Assembly: GCA_017607445.1 (NCBI GenBank)
Contig: JAEVHH010000002.1
Coordinates: forward strand, 6,974,001-7,038,000
Source: Histoplasma ohiense
Lineage: Eukaryota > Ascomycota > Eurotiomycetes > Onygenales > Ajellomycetaceae
Length of the DNA: 64,000 bases
Reading direction: 5' to 3'
The translations under genes were made by a program, and so were the position numbers. The notes under the pieces are model-generated. The model saw only the letters and a list, made by a program, of their open reading frames with translations. It searched no databases and had not been told where the DNA came from. The stretch's first letter is position 1; each line of letters starts with the position of its first letter. Of this stretch, positions 47,801-58,200 are shown in pieces.

Positions 47801-48309
47801 AGTCCCAGCGCCGCACACCAAGCGCCCAGCGACCAGCCAACCTACGCATCAACACCACAAATCTCAACACTGGAAACGCACCTGGTGGTTTTAGTGCGGG
47901 AGGCAACCGCAATCGCGCTGAATCAGTCAGCAGCGCGGCTAGCACGGCTACGTCTGCTTCAACAAATACCAGTCTCAGTTTCTCTGAATCTATGGGCGTG
48001 GATGACATTGCTCGTCATAATGATCCCAATAATAAAAATCAAGATGATGACATGGTGGGCCATGAGCGCGGGCGGAGCAAGCCTGAACGGGAGATTTGGA
48101 CGGGTGAAATTAGCAGCGTTGTCGGGCTACAGAAAAGGGGGTTACGCGGGTTGATGGAGGGGCGACGGATGAGGGAGAGGGGTGGGAGGCCGGCCAATCC
48201 GCCTGGGGCAGCTGGTGTTGGAGGTGAGGATGGAAATTCCACCGACACTGGTGGAGCACCACCAGCGATATCTGCGGCTCCGGCTGGTGTTGCTGTAGGC
48301 AGTGGATAG
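44863..48309 (+). CDS. Kelch/BTB regulator of the Mds3-Pmd1-Ral2 family
   Basis: Single exon of 1148 residues. About 250 Ser/Pro-rich residues precede a kelch-type beta-propeller: PLVGPSSTVLGDKLYVFGGR, NEMYELDLVRRHWTKLETTG, PPPRYFHTVCALGDSKLVCY, DVHIFDVPSRTWVF, PRGRYAHCATILPSG and AEMIVVGGQDTSNHYFEEIN, then LKTLTWGRIDAGG. A split BTB/POZ domain follows (DMELLTIGGERIPVNSHILA, RRWGPYFIQLL, then an insertion and LYLPHTHLTVQLLVHYLYTS). The last 250 residues are disordered, Gly/Ser/Asn-rich. This order matches yeast Mds3/Pmd1, negative regulators of sporulation linked to TOR and pH signalling, and fission yeast Ral2, which acts with Ras. A Ras/TOR-linked role in development here is inferred from the family. 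The absence of introns in so long a gene stands out against its neighbours. Confidence 0.9.
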   Translation: MAGTGSERETGKPVEGSSPTKAVAESSTPAIPPPPLTPDTSKRFTSVIKYFRSSKTRSTTISTTWPSRRFISKNSAKPPSEESSRKKISEALRLATPTTSKSPDLDLFRSPSLPVPAAVLEPGLRQNIELERRFLEYQEPRETAHRKSSLPFLEPVVADSVPKSPLRTEAPFVKAFFESPLVPSSNNKKADTSSQPTESVLKAMASNNPIGAQYDSFQEQNAGPSTTTGNLTAQSPLPNGQNSSSTPTNLSGLVCNVHRTTGREPRPLVGPSSTVLGDKLYVFGGRVQSRSRPELLTNEMYELDLVRRHWTKLETTGDIPPPRYFHTVCALGDSKLVCYGGMSAKAALPNQPPATPNQTSQRSGEEAQQGVVLLSDVHIFDVPSRTWVFIPTANAPRGRYAHCATILPSGATFGSSNAPISALHHNPSSSNPHQGTLGVEIDGYGGAEMIVVGGQDTSNHYFEEINVFNLRSLKWTSTTSLDRSCGAYRSVATPLLGVKPSDIGGGVEVEGFRDPTKPDAQKPDPLLLIYSNYNFLDVKLNLQLRTSDGKLTEKSMNGTVSPPGLRFPNGGIINGHFVVSGTYLTSSKQEYAMWALDLKTLTWGRIDAGGAIFSHGSWNRGVLWSRRSTFVVIGHRKRSLVEDYNHRRINFSHICFVELEAFGLYENPRRSAPTSGYVSVSSPMVPASLQAKISQQGAGGRPLSTTAEELGRMALSLRELSDMELLTIGGERIPVNSHILARRWGPYFIQLLRESTIAEENMSDAATVRQQTSSHPSRNSSITITPSVGNNSSYSAATTLIGHTGSSSNQRTPPSLLPNLEIPSAHTLTPTSRPRTLYLPHTHLTVQLLVHYLYTSSLPPPGSQLCTPQILCSLLQLARPYQVDGLLEATVERLHQVLDGRNAAAVFNAAAMAAGGGRGTGFASGPGGTLEVLNGVHSRSNAVASAIEPMSILNLNSNSDTESGDTSGPRSGTVGGGPGQSQRRTPSAQRPANLRINTTNLNTGNAPGGFSAGGNRNRAESVSSAASTATSASTNTSLSFSESMGVDDIARHNDPNNKNQDDDMVGHERGRSKPEREIWTGEISSVVGLQKRGLRGLMEGRRMRERGGRPANPPGAAGVGGEDGNSTDTGGAPPAISAAPAGVAVGSG

Positions 48310-49555
48310 AAATGGAATGAATGAATGAGAAGTAAGAAAAAAGAAGGGAGGGGTTTCTGTGTTTGTGCTCTCTATAGGCGTTTAGGGATTGAGGTGATGA
48401 CACGAATGATCTACATTATCATGTTATTATGTTCTATTGTCCTTTTTTGGTTTTGTTTTATTTCTTCGCCCAAGCCGCCTCATATTTCTCGCCTTTCTTT
48501 TTTACTCTTCTACAGGATCATTGCCTATCCGTCCGCTTATGCTTCCCCCTCCCTTCTTCCTTTTACTTTCTTCCCCCCTCTTATACTTCTTTTTCTCTCG
48601 TTCTATTTCTATTTCTATTATCCCTGATCCCCCTTATTCCGTTGTCATTTCTTGCCTTTAACTTTTGTTCCTTCGTGGATCTTATCGCATTATCACATTT
48701 CTGTATGTATCTATTGCTTTTGGAAACAGCTTTGCAACCAAAACAGAGAACCTGATGCGAACCCGCTCAAGTTAGTGTGAAAAAACAGTAAACCAGCAAA
48801 CCTCAAACTGTTAAAGCGTTCCATCTCCCTGGTACGACAAGTGTATTGCTTATGTATTCTTCATCGAGACATATCTATTCATTCGGTTTGGTCTCAAATT
48901 CTATGACTTCGTTTGGGAAAATTTCTAGGCAATCTCCGTCCCATGTTTCACACTCACTTGACCATGGGACGGAGTGCGGCACTTACAAAAAGCAAGGAAA
49001 AGGGAGATAGAGAATAAATAGACAAAGAAATTTTTAAATAATTAAAATAAAATAAAATAAAATAGAATAGAATAAAAATTAACACCCTCCAAAGCTATGC
49101 AAACCGCCAAAGAACTAACTAGATATATATATATATATATATATAGGGCCGAGTAGTTTGAAACCACATTGAAGTCCAAGAAGGACCATAGGATATAAAG
49201 TGAAAAGGGCCATGTCTAGGAAATGAAAACCCTGAAGAGATTGGGAATTGATGCAGTGTATATCCGGCACAAATCGAAGGAAACCAGCTAAAAACCCTTT
49301 CCCACCATGAGGAGGAAGAATAGAGACATACCACCAGCAGCGACATAACAATATCCTTTGTCCAAAGACACCAGGTACCCACGTGGGTTGCTATGCAGTT
49401 AAATTTTATCTAAATAGTGTAAAACAGTCGCCAGGAAGAGCAAATAAGAAGGGGGAACAAAGAGAGAAAGAGGAAGGAAGAGAACAATTCCCCCTCTCCC
49501 CCTCCCCCCTTCCGCCCCCTACCAACCCGGCCAACCCATGTGGTAAAGTAACGTT
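48310..49555. other. Convergent intergenic region
   Basis: 3' ends of the kelch/BTB and capping-enzyme genes. It has a long pyrimidine-rich stretch (about 48420-48680), a TAAAA repeat near 49035-49080 and an (AT)n run at 49123-49145. No coding signal was seen. Confidence 0.45.
49123..49145. repeat. (AT)n microsatellite
   Basis: About 11 AT units in convergent intergenic DNA. Confidence 0.85.
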
Positions 49556-52376
49556 TCAGCGCTCCGGAACCGCTCTTGTCAGCACGCGTATATTATCTAC
49601 AAACCCTTTAATAAGCTCCTCGTACTGGTTTTTCGGATCCCCTGCAAGTGCTAGGTCGCCCTGGCGGCGCACCTCGGCGGAGGAGATCTCTATTTCGAGT
49701 TCGTGTTCGAACTCTGACTGTGAGTTATTGGAACAATCCTGAATTGATTTTGGCGGGTTAGTTGTATATAACATTGTGAAAGGAGCAATTAATGATATGG
49801 ATAGAAAGGGCTATGGGAAAAAGAGGAGGGCGAATGTGGTTAAGTCGAGCAGGAATATGGTGATACAATTTTGGGCCTCCAAAGACGAATACAAAATTTC
49901 GGATACAAAACTGTGAAATAAAAGGGCAAATAAACATGGTTCGCTAACGTGGAGGCGGAAAAGAAAATGTACTACAAATTGACATACCTCTGTAGTAGCA
50001 ACCTGAGTCAAATCAATTTGATACGCCAGATGTCTGTAGCTCATACGATCTTTGTTTCTCGCACCACCTCGTGATGCCCCAGCCCCAGCCCCAACCAACG
50101 AGCTCGGCTCATCGGGCAAACTGAGTTCGCTAATATCACCTTCGTAGTTCATTTCGAGATTGACACTTATTCGCCAATCAAGACAGGTTCTCGGACTGTA
50201 AACATCGAGATCCGCAATGCGACATTTGATGATCCGAGCAAGAACGGCACCTGTTCGTTGGTCTGTTGTGACACGGACCTTGGGCTTATGACGGGGGTTA
50301 AGATGGTGTTGGATTATAGGTGGGAGTGCGGAGGAGGATATTTGGTAGAACGTGTCTCGTTCCTTTTTGTGGGCATAGGTCAATGGGATGCGGGTGCCCG
50401 ATTGAGATACTGAGGATTTCACGGTGTCATTGAGGAAATCGTTGAGAGCTCGGTGTTGGGCCTACTTAGATATTATTGCCTAGTCAGACATTTTTTGTCT
50501 ATACAAAACATTGAAGGTTGTAGAAGGGGGTGGAAGGGGAGGTGTGGGGTTCCTACTAAAGACATTGAGCTTTCGAAACCAACTCGGATACTAGGATCAT
50601 CTTTGGCAAGAACACACTCCGTAAGAGCCGGTATCCGGACGCGTTCTCCACGATTTCTGTCGACAAGCATGCCCAGCTTAGCTTCAACTTCGAGAACAGC
50701 GCCTTGTCCAACCACTGATCCGCCAGCAGGGCCTGCTCCAATATCTCTCCTCATAACAACCTGTTGGAACAAAAAGTCGCAGATCAATTTCGTAACTTCC
50801 TCGTGAGGGATCAACCCCGTAATGGACGGTTCCCACGGGCCCAATGAGGTAGCATTTTGGTCTATAGGCGGAGGAGGCCGGGAAGGGAGATTACCATTTG
50901 TCGGGGCTTCATCATTTGGTGGATCTAGAATTGGATGCGGCTGCGAATGTAGGGGACGATCTCTCGACGTGAATTTGTCGGGCTGAGGTTCGTGGCTTGC
51001 AACGACACGTTTAGGGGGAGGAGGGACATTTAACCCGGTGGGTATGGCTGGGGGATTGCCGCTGGTTCGCGGAGCTTTACGCGCGTAGATCGGAGGTTCA
51101 TTGTATCGCCTTGGTCTCTTTTTGGGAATTTCGGATGGAAGTATAAGTCTATTCATAGAGTCCTCTGTCGCCAATTGCCTTTGGCTATTCGTTTTGGAAG
51201 TGGGAGGTTCACTTTGTCGCAGACGTTTGGTAGGTGGTGAAGTTGTTGGTGGTCGACTATTGCTTGCAGGTTGCGGTGTTTTCGGTGTGGAAGGAGGGTA
51301 TTGTGACGGTATTGTATCACCGGCGTCATGTGCGTGCCCAGGAACATGAACGGCACTATTGGGGTTATTTTTCGATGTCGTGTCATCATCATCCTTACAA
51401 TATGGTTGAGGGGTCTGATCATCAAGTTGGTTATCATCACTCAGTCTGCTCACATTTGCCACTGCAGTTGGGGGCTAACACTCACGTTGTTCTCCTCGGT
51501 TCTCATTGAATAACGGGTTTGACTCTCGCCACCAGGACCTTGACTGTTCACCGCCTGCACAATTGGGGACCCTGCATCTCTCTGATCCCGCAACTGATTA
51601 TCTTGGCTGCTCCAGGGACCTGAGAGAGAGCGGTTTTGTTGAGAATCGAAACCAGAGGACGGTGGTCGTGCTTGATGTGGCGAAGGGCGGGAAAATGAGG
51701 CTGAGGGAGGGCCAAGGGGTGTTCCTGGATGGGAGCGTTGTTGATTTGGAGAGAACGGCTGTGACTGCTGCGGAATAGGCTGATGTTGTGAAGCTCCAAT
51801 GCTTTCACGTGGAGGATAAGAGTAACTCTGAGAGGAGGTAGGAGTTTGAATAGAATGGACGGACTGCGAGCGCTGCTGCGAGAAATATGATTGCGGGGTC
51901 CCAGAGCTCATAGCTTGAGGGGTATATGGGGATGATAGGGACCCTGCAGATTGATTGTAGGCAGAACCGGCGGAGCCCGGAGGGTAGTTGTCGCGGGAGA
52001 CAGGTTGGTAGGTCTGGATGGAATGTGGCAAAATGCTCGCGCTCTGAGAGTGTTGAGCGGCACTGCTCAACGCTGGCGTATGTTGATACGGCGAAGCAGT
52101 GGATCCATAGGGTGAAGAGCCACCAGGAGAGCGTAGAGGTAGAGGGGGTTGGAGGGGGGGAGGTTGCGGTGGTTTTGCGCGGAATTCGGGGGCCTGCGGA
52201 GCCTGCTGGGTTGTGTGGTATGAGACTGGCGAAGCATCATCGTGCTTTTTCACAGGGTAGACGGAACCCAGGTCGTGGCCCTGAGGCTGTTGAGGGGAAG
52301 ACGGGGAATGTTGCGCCGTGGGAAATTTCTGGACACCAGCAGCGGCGTCGTTATTGATGATGGTGCGCAAGTCCAT
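49556..52376 (-). CDS. CET1: mRNA capping enzyme beta subunit, RNA 5'-triphosphatase
   Basis: Removes the gamma-phosphate of nascent mRNA before guanylylation, in the nucleus with the capping guanylyltransferase. Exons (minus) are 51486..52376, 50557..51414, 49988..50461 and 49556..49717, giving 794 residues. The first 500 or so are Gln/Pro/Ser-rich and disordered, much longer than the yeast extension. The catalytic triphosphate-tunnel domain follows: PHEEVTKLICDFLF, VLEVEAKLGMLVDR (first Glu-x-Glu metal motif), FESSMSLAQHRALNDFLND, YAHKKERDTFYQIS, KVRVTTDQRTGAVLARIIK, CLDWRISVNLEMNYEGD, DRMSYRHLAYQIDLTQV, and finally FEHELEIEIS (second Glu-x-Glu motif) before FVDNIRVLTRAVPER. This metal-dependent fold is fungal and protozoan; animals use an unrelated phosphatase. 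The last intron is long (270 bases). Confidence 0.93.
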
Positions 52377-53029
52377 GATCAAGAGTGGACGGCTGGCCGA
52401 ACGGAGCCACACATTTAAAGGCCACAAGTCCAGCTGGCCGTCCCAAGGTGGTAGCTAACGACAAGAGCGCAAAGGAGCCGGAACGGGTTCACTGGGCGTC
52501 TGATATAGACCGTAATGAGGCGAGGTTGGTGAAGGACGCGAAATTTAAGTTCAGGGAGGTTGGAGAATTTCCGCTTTGGGAAGTCTGCGATGGAAAAATC
52601 CGATAGGGCGGAAATAACGTGATCGAGGGGCTCAGCGCAAAGCTTAGATATATAGTCATTGGTATGTATTTTCTTAGTGAAATAACGTAGCACTAGAACA
52701 TATCTTATATCTTTTGGGTGAAGTTCAAAATCTTTTCCTGCCTCATCTGGCATTAGATTGTCTAACTAATGATAACTGGTTACTTTTGTTGCGAATGAAT
52801 AAATTACTAAGCTTCCCTGTCTTCCTATGTGGATATTCGAAATTGTTAAGTGGAGTATTTTACCAACACACGACAGATTCAAAACGGATCATGAGAAACG
52901 CCACAACAACTCAGGAAAGGAAGCCTCAAGAGTACAATAAAGGCAATTTAAAGTAGAGAAACCAGAAACTATAAATCGCACACAGCTAAAATCACAAAAC
53001 ACAGAACAAGAGATATCCTTGCAGAGTGC
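52377..53029. other. Intergenic region upstream of capping-enzyme gene
   Basis: Promoter region of the minus-strand capping-enzyme gene, merging on the right into a pseudogene. No other coding signal was seen. Confidence 0.4.
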
Positions 53030-53864
53030 ACAAACTAAATAAAATCTGTTGCTGCTAATATCCCATTTCTGCGGCGCGGTAGCATTCATCCATGTCTGCA
53101 AATCACCCATTTGACAGGGAGGCCTCGTGATTTGTGCATATTCCCAATAGTCAGTCAGGATACCACCCAGAATATTCCCAGTCAAGCAGCCCAGGCCCAG
53201 CAATTTGATAATTTTCATCCACCATGATATTTCAGAGGGCAATGTCAGTATGGGCGAAAACTGAGGAGCTGGAGTATGGAAGTATATCAAGCAACTGATC
53301 TCTGTAACAACTACTGCCATAGTGAATATATCACTCATAGATGTGAGATGGCAATTGTGAATCAGTCTCAAGACATGTTGGGGGTTGTTGAATATCTTGA
53401 ATTCGTGGAGCTAATGATGAACTGTTGGTGATAAGGTTGAAAAAGATGTTTTAACTCTGATTTCTGTGGAATCTGTTGTATTATGAAAATCAAGTCTCAA
53501 GTTTTATGAAAGAGTGATTGTTTTGTCTTATGATCCAAGCTCTTCCCATGTTTGTCAAGTGAGGAGTCTGGAATAATTGTCATTCTTATGTGTCATTGAA
53601 CAGAGCATAGATAACATTTGGTATAGGAACAGATGTATGTTTCTCTACCAGCATCATTGCTTTTGCCTCAGAAGGTCTTACAGATCGGCCAGTCTTGGAG
53701 ATGCAGGAGTAGTCTTTTCTTCCCATCTGCTCGGCTAGCACTGTGATTACTTCGCTGTTAGTAGATAGATCATCAAGGTTCACAGGGGCGGGGGGCAGGG
53801 TGGTTGAGCGGCTGCGAGTTTTCATATAACATTCCATTTCTCTTAACGTAACTTTCTCCTTCAT
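53030..53864 (-). pseudogene. Aminoglycoside-phosphotransferase-like (APH/choline kinase fold) pseudogene
   Basis: The minus-strand frame 53586..53864 (ATG 53864) ends PSEAKAMMLVEKHTSVPIPN and VIYALFNDT, then a stop. This resembles the N-lobe of fungal APH-family kinases (EAxxMxFVxxNTSIPVPKV). Immediately after the stop, another frame reads IIPDSSLDKHGKSLDHKTK, matching the family MEYIxGxxLDKxWxSLD region. Further on, a third stretch has a TDYWEYAQITRPP-like segment that recalls the family AGWYPEYWEYVKA motif. Order and spacing fit one gene of about 280 codons with stops and frameshifts, and the catalytic HGD region is not recognisable. An intact relative would be a putative small-molecule kinase of unknown substrate. 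The N-terminal part is the more secure; the C-terminal match is weaker. Confidence 0.55.
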
Positions 53865-54859
53865 GTAGGTTCACTAAAGTAAGATAACTCCTTGGCCAGG
53901 AATATTGATGAACTTGGTCCCGACATCATGGCGATAAACTTGAGGGCGATTTTGAATGGGATAGTGCAGGTAGGTGAAGTTGGAGACCAGAGGTGAGCGA
54001 GATTCTGCACGAAGATTTATATAGAGAAGAGGCTCAGCGTATCGATAGCCAACGTAAAGGGCAAGTAAATCGTCTCACGCCCATTGTCCAACCACCTCCT
54101 CTTCTGCAGCTTCCCATAAACAGATGTAGTGATTTTTGCAGTATTCGTTTAATTTGGCGTACAGATCGGGTATTCCATAATAACGCATTTCGGCGTCTTT
54201 ATTGAGGATGGAAAGACCACTCCTTCACCCGAACGTTTGGATTCAGCACCGTAATTGTTTGACTCCCTCTCTTCTGCTCTCTCCACGCGGCACAATCTCG
54301 GAGCTGATGCGGGCATTGCGTGAATGAAATAAACGGCGTAGATTCCTATAATTTGTGATCAGCGTGTATGAATCGTCAGGAACTTTTTCCGAGCTTCTGA
54401 AGAGTCTAGTCGTTCACGGGACGATCTTGATAACATCCACCCCATTTCGTTCGGTTGGCTACCTGATCGTGGATTTCATGTCTTAGGCAGTGGTTTTAAA
54501 CACCAGGATCAGTGGGGGATTCACGACCCATGGGTGTATCTTGTTTTCAGTCTGGAACGGAGATTGTAGAAGGCTCTGAACAGTACATAGCTCGAGTGAG
54601 CAGAATAGAATTAGCCGCTTGGGACACGTGGGGCGGAGCGGAAAAAGTTTTTCCGACACGAACGAAGCCCGAAAGTTTTCCATTCCGCTTTCTTCTTAAC
54701 ACAGGGTTCCCCCATCTCTTTGCTGTAGTTATCCATTTTACCAATCATGGCTTTGCTCGGCATCAGTCATCTCTAGAATAAACATTGGACTTCTCGCAAC
54801 CGTTCTCGTTAACGTCTCAACAACGTCAAACGGCAACAACTATTTTCAGTAGCCTGATC
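53865..54859. other. Intergenic DNA between two relics
   Basis: No supported gene. Short frames on both strands lack family resemblance. Confidence 0.4.
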
Positions 54860-55160
54860 CAGTATTTTGGCCAGGGGCAGACTATACAGCCATGTTACCA
54901 ACTGTGGTTTTCTTCAAGCAACACTGCTGGAGTCATTTGACATCGAGAGTAGTCTCCTTGACCTCATAATGTTTGGGAGGAGGAAGCTTGTCATCTTCTG
55001 TCATCTCCATATCACTGTCATCACTATCCTCACTCTCCTTGTTGTCAGTCTCCCTGGTCCCGTCGGTATTATCGTCGATGGGGTCTGAAAACACGTCATT
55101 GGCATAGTCGAACTCGCTGTTGGGGAACTTGCTACTGTTAGCTTCATGGGAAGCAGGCAT
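54860..55160 (-). pseudogene. Fragment resembling the leader of FluG-domain/DUF3435 proteins
   Basis: The minus-strand frame 54933..55160 encodes 75 residues: MPASHEANSSKFPNSEFDYA, an acidic Asp/Glu/Ser run, then DDKLPPPKHYEVKETTLDVK and a stop. Past the stop the same frame reads LQQCCLKKTT and, further on, WPKYWIRLLKIV. From memory, fungal FluG-domain (DUF3435) proteins carry an acidic leader followed by a PPPEHY...LDVxRLRQRRYSPKTQ-like block, which this seems to echo with changes. DUF3435 includes the tyrosine recombinases of giant fungal Starship elements. The match is from memory and short, so treat it as a lead. The 75-residue frame could also be a small independent acidic protein. Confidence 0.35.
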
Positions 55161-56526
55161 GCTGGAAGTCAGGCAAGAAGGAGCCTCGTTGACGATGCTA
55201 AGGGATCAGAGTGTGGACGGATGAGGATAAAATGCAGAACAGGGGAAAGATGAGAGGAAGAATGATAGTGTGATATGGAAACGACAACAAGCTGGAAGAA
55301 TTAATTGATGAATTAATTGATGAGACTTGCGGATGCATCTGGAGTGAAATGAGAAGGAAAGGATCCATTTGAGTCTCCCGGCACGAAAAGAGTGTGGCCC
55401 CTGGCTTGGTGTGAGGGAGGGTGGATAATCGTCTTATATATCTGGCGGATATCTAATGGGTACGCGCGCAACCATCTCAAGAGTAGTTGTTTCTTATAAT
55501 ATAATGAGCGTTCATCCGTCAAATGTATCATTTTTACAGCTGCATTTCCATAAAGGGTCATTTTCAAACGACTATCTATTCCTTTCACTTGTCCGCGTAT
55601 ACTGGGCATATACGGTTTTATTTAATGCACATTTGTAACACTTGAGAGTACAGGGATGGAATATTTCTAGATGAGAGCGTTGATGTTGATATCGATTTTA
55701 AACAACCAAGCTTACAATCAAACACTTGATTTGCTCCTTTCTCGAATTCGTTTGTATGGATCCTTGATATTATCTCCTCAAGGGGTGTGGAAGGAATTCG
55801 AATTGCCTTTGCGTTACCAGCGCACCGCAGAACGAACGATATTTCGAGATGGATCCCCGAACCCTGCAAGGGGTCTGGCGGAGGATGATGAATAGACTTC
55901 GGAACGGTTTCGGTTGTTTTTACGCCTTGACATGATGGATGCGACCACTTTGCACCACCGTACCATGAGACAGTGCCTCTAGGACAAAACAAGACAAGAG
56001 GCAGGGAATGTCTCATGCTGGTCAGCGCGGTGGTGCAGAGCGGCTGAGAAAGTGGTGAGAAGTACGTGCATGTACGGAGTACATACCTTAAATATGCCAT
56101 GGATAATCAAGCAATAGGATCTGATTTGAGTAGCGCCTTTAGCCGGTAATGGTTAAGCGGCAAGCCACCTTGTCGCGGCCAACATCCGCGTGGGTTGCTG
56201 AACCTCATGGTGTAGTCTCACCTCATCTCCTTCCAAACACCCGCAAACAGCGCTCTCACTCATTTGGAGACGGACGGAACCCAGCAGTTCGAAATTAATA
56301 TCTACCGTTATTTCTTCCTGAGGGAGCTTGATATACTGTTATTCTCTTCGCCCATATCGCTTTCGCGTCTATCTGCTTTGCATTTTTCCGATGTGGATCC
56401 TGGGCGTCACTGGGATCTCGTCCCTGGGTTCAGTGCGGAGAATTGTATCTCGACTTTGTCGTCACTCTAGCTGATATCTCTCTGGTCTGGGAATTCGTGG
56501 CCAATGCCCCCAGTCTAAAATGTACT
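55161..56526. other. Intergenic region upstream of acyltransferase gene
   Basis: Includes one TACGGAGTA 9-mer at 56073 and a short direct repeat AATTAATTGATG near 55300-55320. No supported gene. The right end is the promoter and leader of the acyltransferase gene. Confidence 0.4.
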
Positions 56527-58200
56527 ATGGAACAGCCTATATCTCCCCGGAAAAGCCTTCCTTCGCCATTGAATGGATTATTCGGAAGCTCCCTTGAAAA
56601 ACACCAAAAAAATCACAACGGGTGGAAACATTTCAATTCCGATTCCAAGCCTGATTCCCACTCCAACTCCGAATCGCTGTCCCTTGAGGAGAACGTAATG
56701 AAATTTGTCCAGTCTTTCTCCCTTGCGGTTACCCCCAGTTTCGTACATCATTTGGTCAGGCCACGTTCGATCCAGTCGCAGAAACTACATACAATTGCTG
56801 CTCTTGACGGCTTGCGAGGATGGGCCTGTTTGCTGGTATTCAATTTCCACTTCCTCTTCACATACACGCATAAAACGGCGATTGGATGGGGGTTCGACGA
56901 AAATAACTGGGGAATCCATCAGCTGCCCATTATCCACATGCTGATATCGGGCCATGTCATGGTGACAATATTCTTCGTGATTTCGGGCTATGTGCTCTCC
57001 TATAAACCACTGAGGCTGCTCCGAACTCATTCGTGGGAGAAGGCTTTCCACACTCTCGCATCTTCTACATTCAGGCGTGTACTACGCCTTTATATCCCTT
57101 CTATTGCGGGAATTCTCTGCGTGCTTATCGCTGTTCGCCTGGGCTTCTATCACTATGCGACCTGGGTTCGTGATGAGGGCCATACTATCCTCGGAACCGA
57201 CGAACAGCACCCCCCTTATTTCATATCTTTCGTCGAACAGTTTAAGGACTGGTATCTCACTGTAGCCCATCTGCTAGATCCCTGGAACTGGAACACTTAT
57301 TACAATTTCTACAATCCCCATCTGTGGACCATCCCGGTCGAATTCCGATGTTCATTGTTTCTCTTCCTGACCATCGTTTGCGTTTCTCGATTCAGAGCCT
57401 GGATTCGTTTAACGCTCGTATCTTGCCTCATCTGTTACTGTATCCGATGGGGACGATGGGACGTCGTGCTGTTTTTGTCGGGCATGCTTATGGCTGAGGT
57501 GGACTTAATCCATGGCATCTGGGAAGACCCCCGTCCAACTCCGCTACCTTCCTCCCCTTCCATCCCCCTCCTACACCTGCACAAACATGAATATCCTCGT
57601 GGTAACGACAATGTCATCGACCACACCCGTTCCTCCAATACCCACGACATCGAAAATACCCAATATCCTACCCCCACCATGGGCAACTATAGCCACCACC
57701 GACAGGGCTCCCACCGTCTCCTCTGGCTCAGCATCTTTACCGTAGGCCTCTTCATCGGCTCATCCCCCAACAACTCTCCCCAATTGACACCCTTCTACCG
57801 CACCCTCGCTTCAATCCTAACCCCCAGCACTTACCCCGAGGGTCACCGCTTCCTCCAATCCCTAGGTGCGGTAATAATCGTCTCCAGCATAAATCACTCG
57901 CCGGACCTTCAAAAGGTCTTCACGAATGCGTTGGCACAGTACCTAGGCAGGATATCATACGCATTCTACATCGTTCACGGGCCCATCTTGCACTCGCTGG
58001 GCTATTCGCTGATGCCAAACATATGGGCGCTCACCGGCAAGGAGACGAATGCGCAGTATTGTTTCGGATTTGCGATTGGATGGTTGATTTGTTTGCCTGT
58101 GTCTATCTGGGCGGCGGATATGTTTTGGCGAGGCGTAGATGCGCCGACTGTTAGGTTTTCGAGGTGGGTGGAAAAGTGTTTTTTGGTAGCTGGTTTATAG
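56527..58200 (+). CDS. Membrane acyltransferase, acyltransferase-3 family
   Basis: Multi-pass enzyme that transfers acyl groups to sugars or other small acceptors. Single exon, 557 residues from ATG 56527; the open frame extends 28 codons further up without an ATG. A polar N-terminus of about 85 residues precedes the family start IAALDGLRGWACLLVFNFHF (the domain's R/H-rich first helix). Then come MVTIFFVISGYVLSYKPLRL (FFxISGY motif), FRRVLRLYIPSIAGILCVL, LWTIPVEFRCSLFLFLTIV (W-x-I-x-V-E-F motif), VVLFLSGMLMAEVDLI and LAQYLGRISYAFYIVHGPIL. A hydrophilic His/Pro-rich loop of about 60 residues lies near residues 345-405. Fungal relatives include hard-surface-induced and sterol- or trichothecene-modifying proteins; the substrate here is unknown. 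The lack of introns is typical of the family. Confidence 0.93.
   Translation: MEQPISPRKSLPSPLNGLFGSSLEKHQKNHNGWKHFNSDSKPDSHSNSESLSLEENVMKFVQSFSLAVTPSFVHHLVRPRSIQSQKLHTIAALDGLRGWACLLVFNFHFLFTYTHKTAIGWGFDENNWGIHQLPIIHMLISGHVMVTIFFVISGYVLSYKPLRLLRTHSWEKAFHTLASSTFRRVLRLYIPSIAGILCVLIAVRLGFYHYATWVRDEGHTILGTDEQHPPYFISFVEQFKDWYLTVAHLLDPWNWNTYYNFYNPHLWTIPVEFRCSLFLFLTIVCVSRFRAWIRLTLVSCLICYCIRWGRWDVVLFLSGMLMAEVDLIHGIWEDPRPTPLPSSPSIPLLHLHKHEYPRGNDNVIDHTRSSNTHDIENTQYPTPTMGNYSHHRQGSHRLLWLSIFTVGLFIGSSPNNSPQLTPFYRTLASILTPSTYPEGHRFLQSLGAVIIVSSINHSPDLQKVFTNALAQYLGRISYAFYIVHGPILHSLGYSLMPNIWALTGKETNAQYCFGFAIGWLICLPVSIWAADMFWRGVDAPTVRFSRWVEKCFLVAGL

Noticed and set aside
52889..53371. 160-codon minus-strand frame read as a separate membrane protein
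   Set aside because: It is collinear with the APH-like pseudogene and ends with a WEYxx-type segment expected at that family's C-terminus, so it is better treated as part of that relic.
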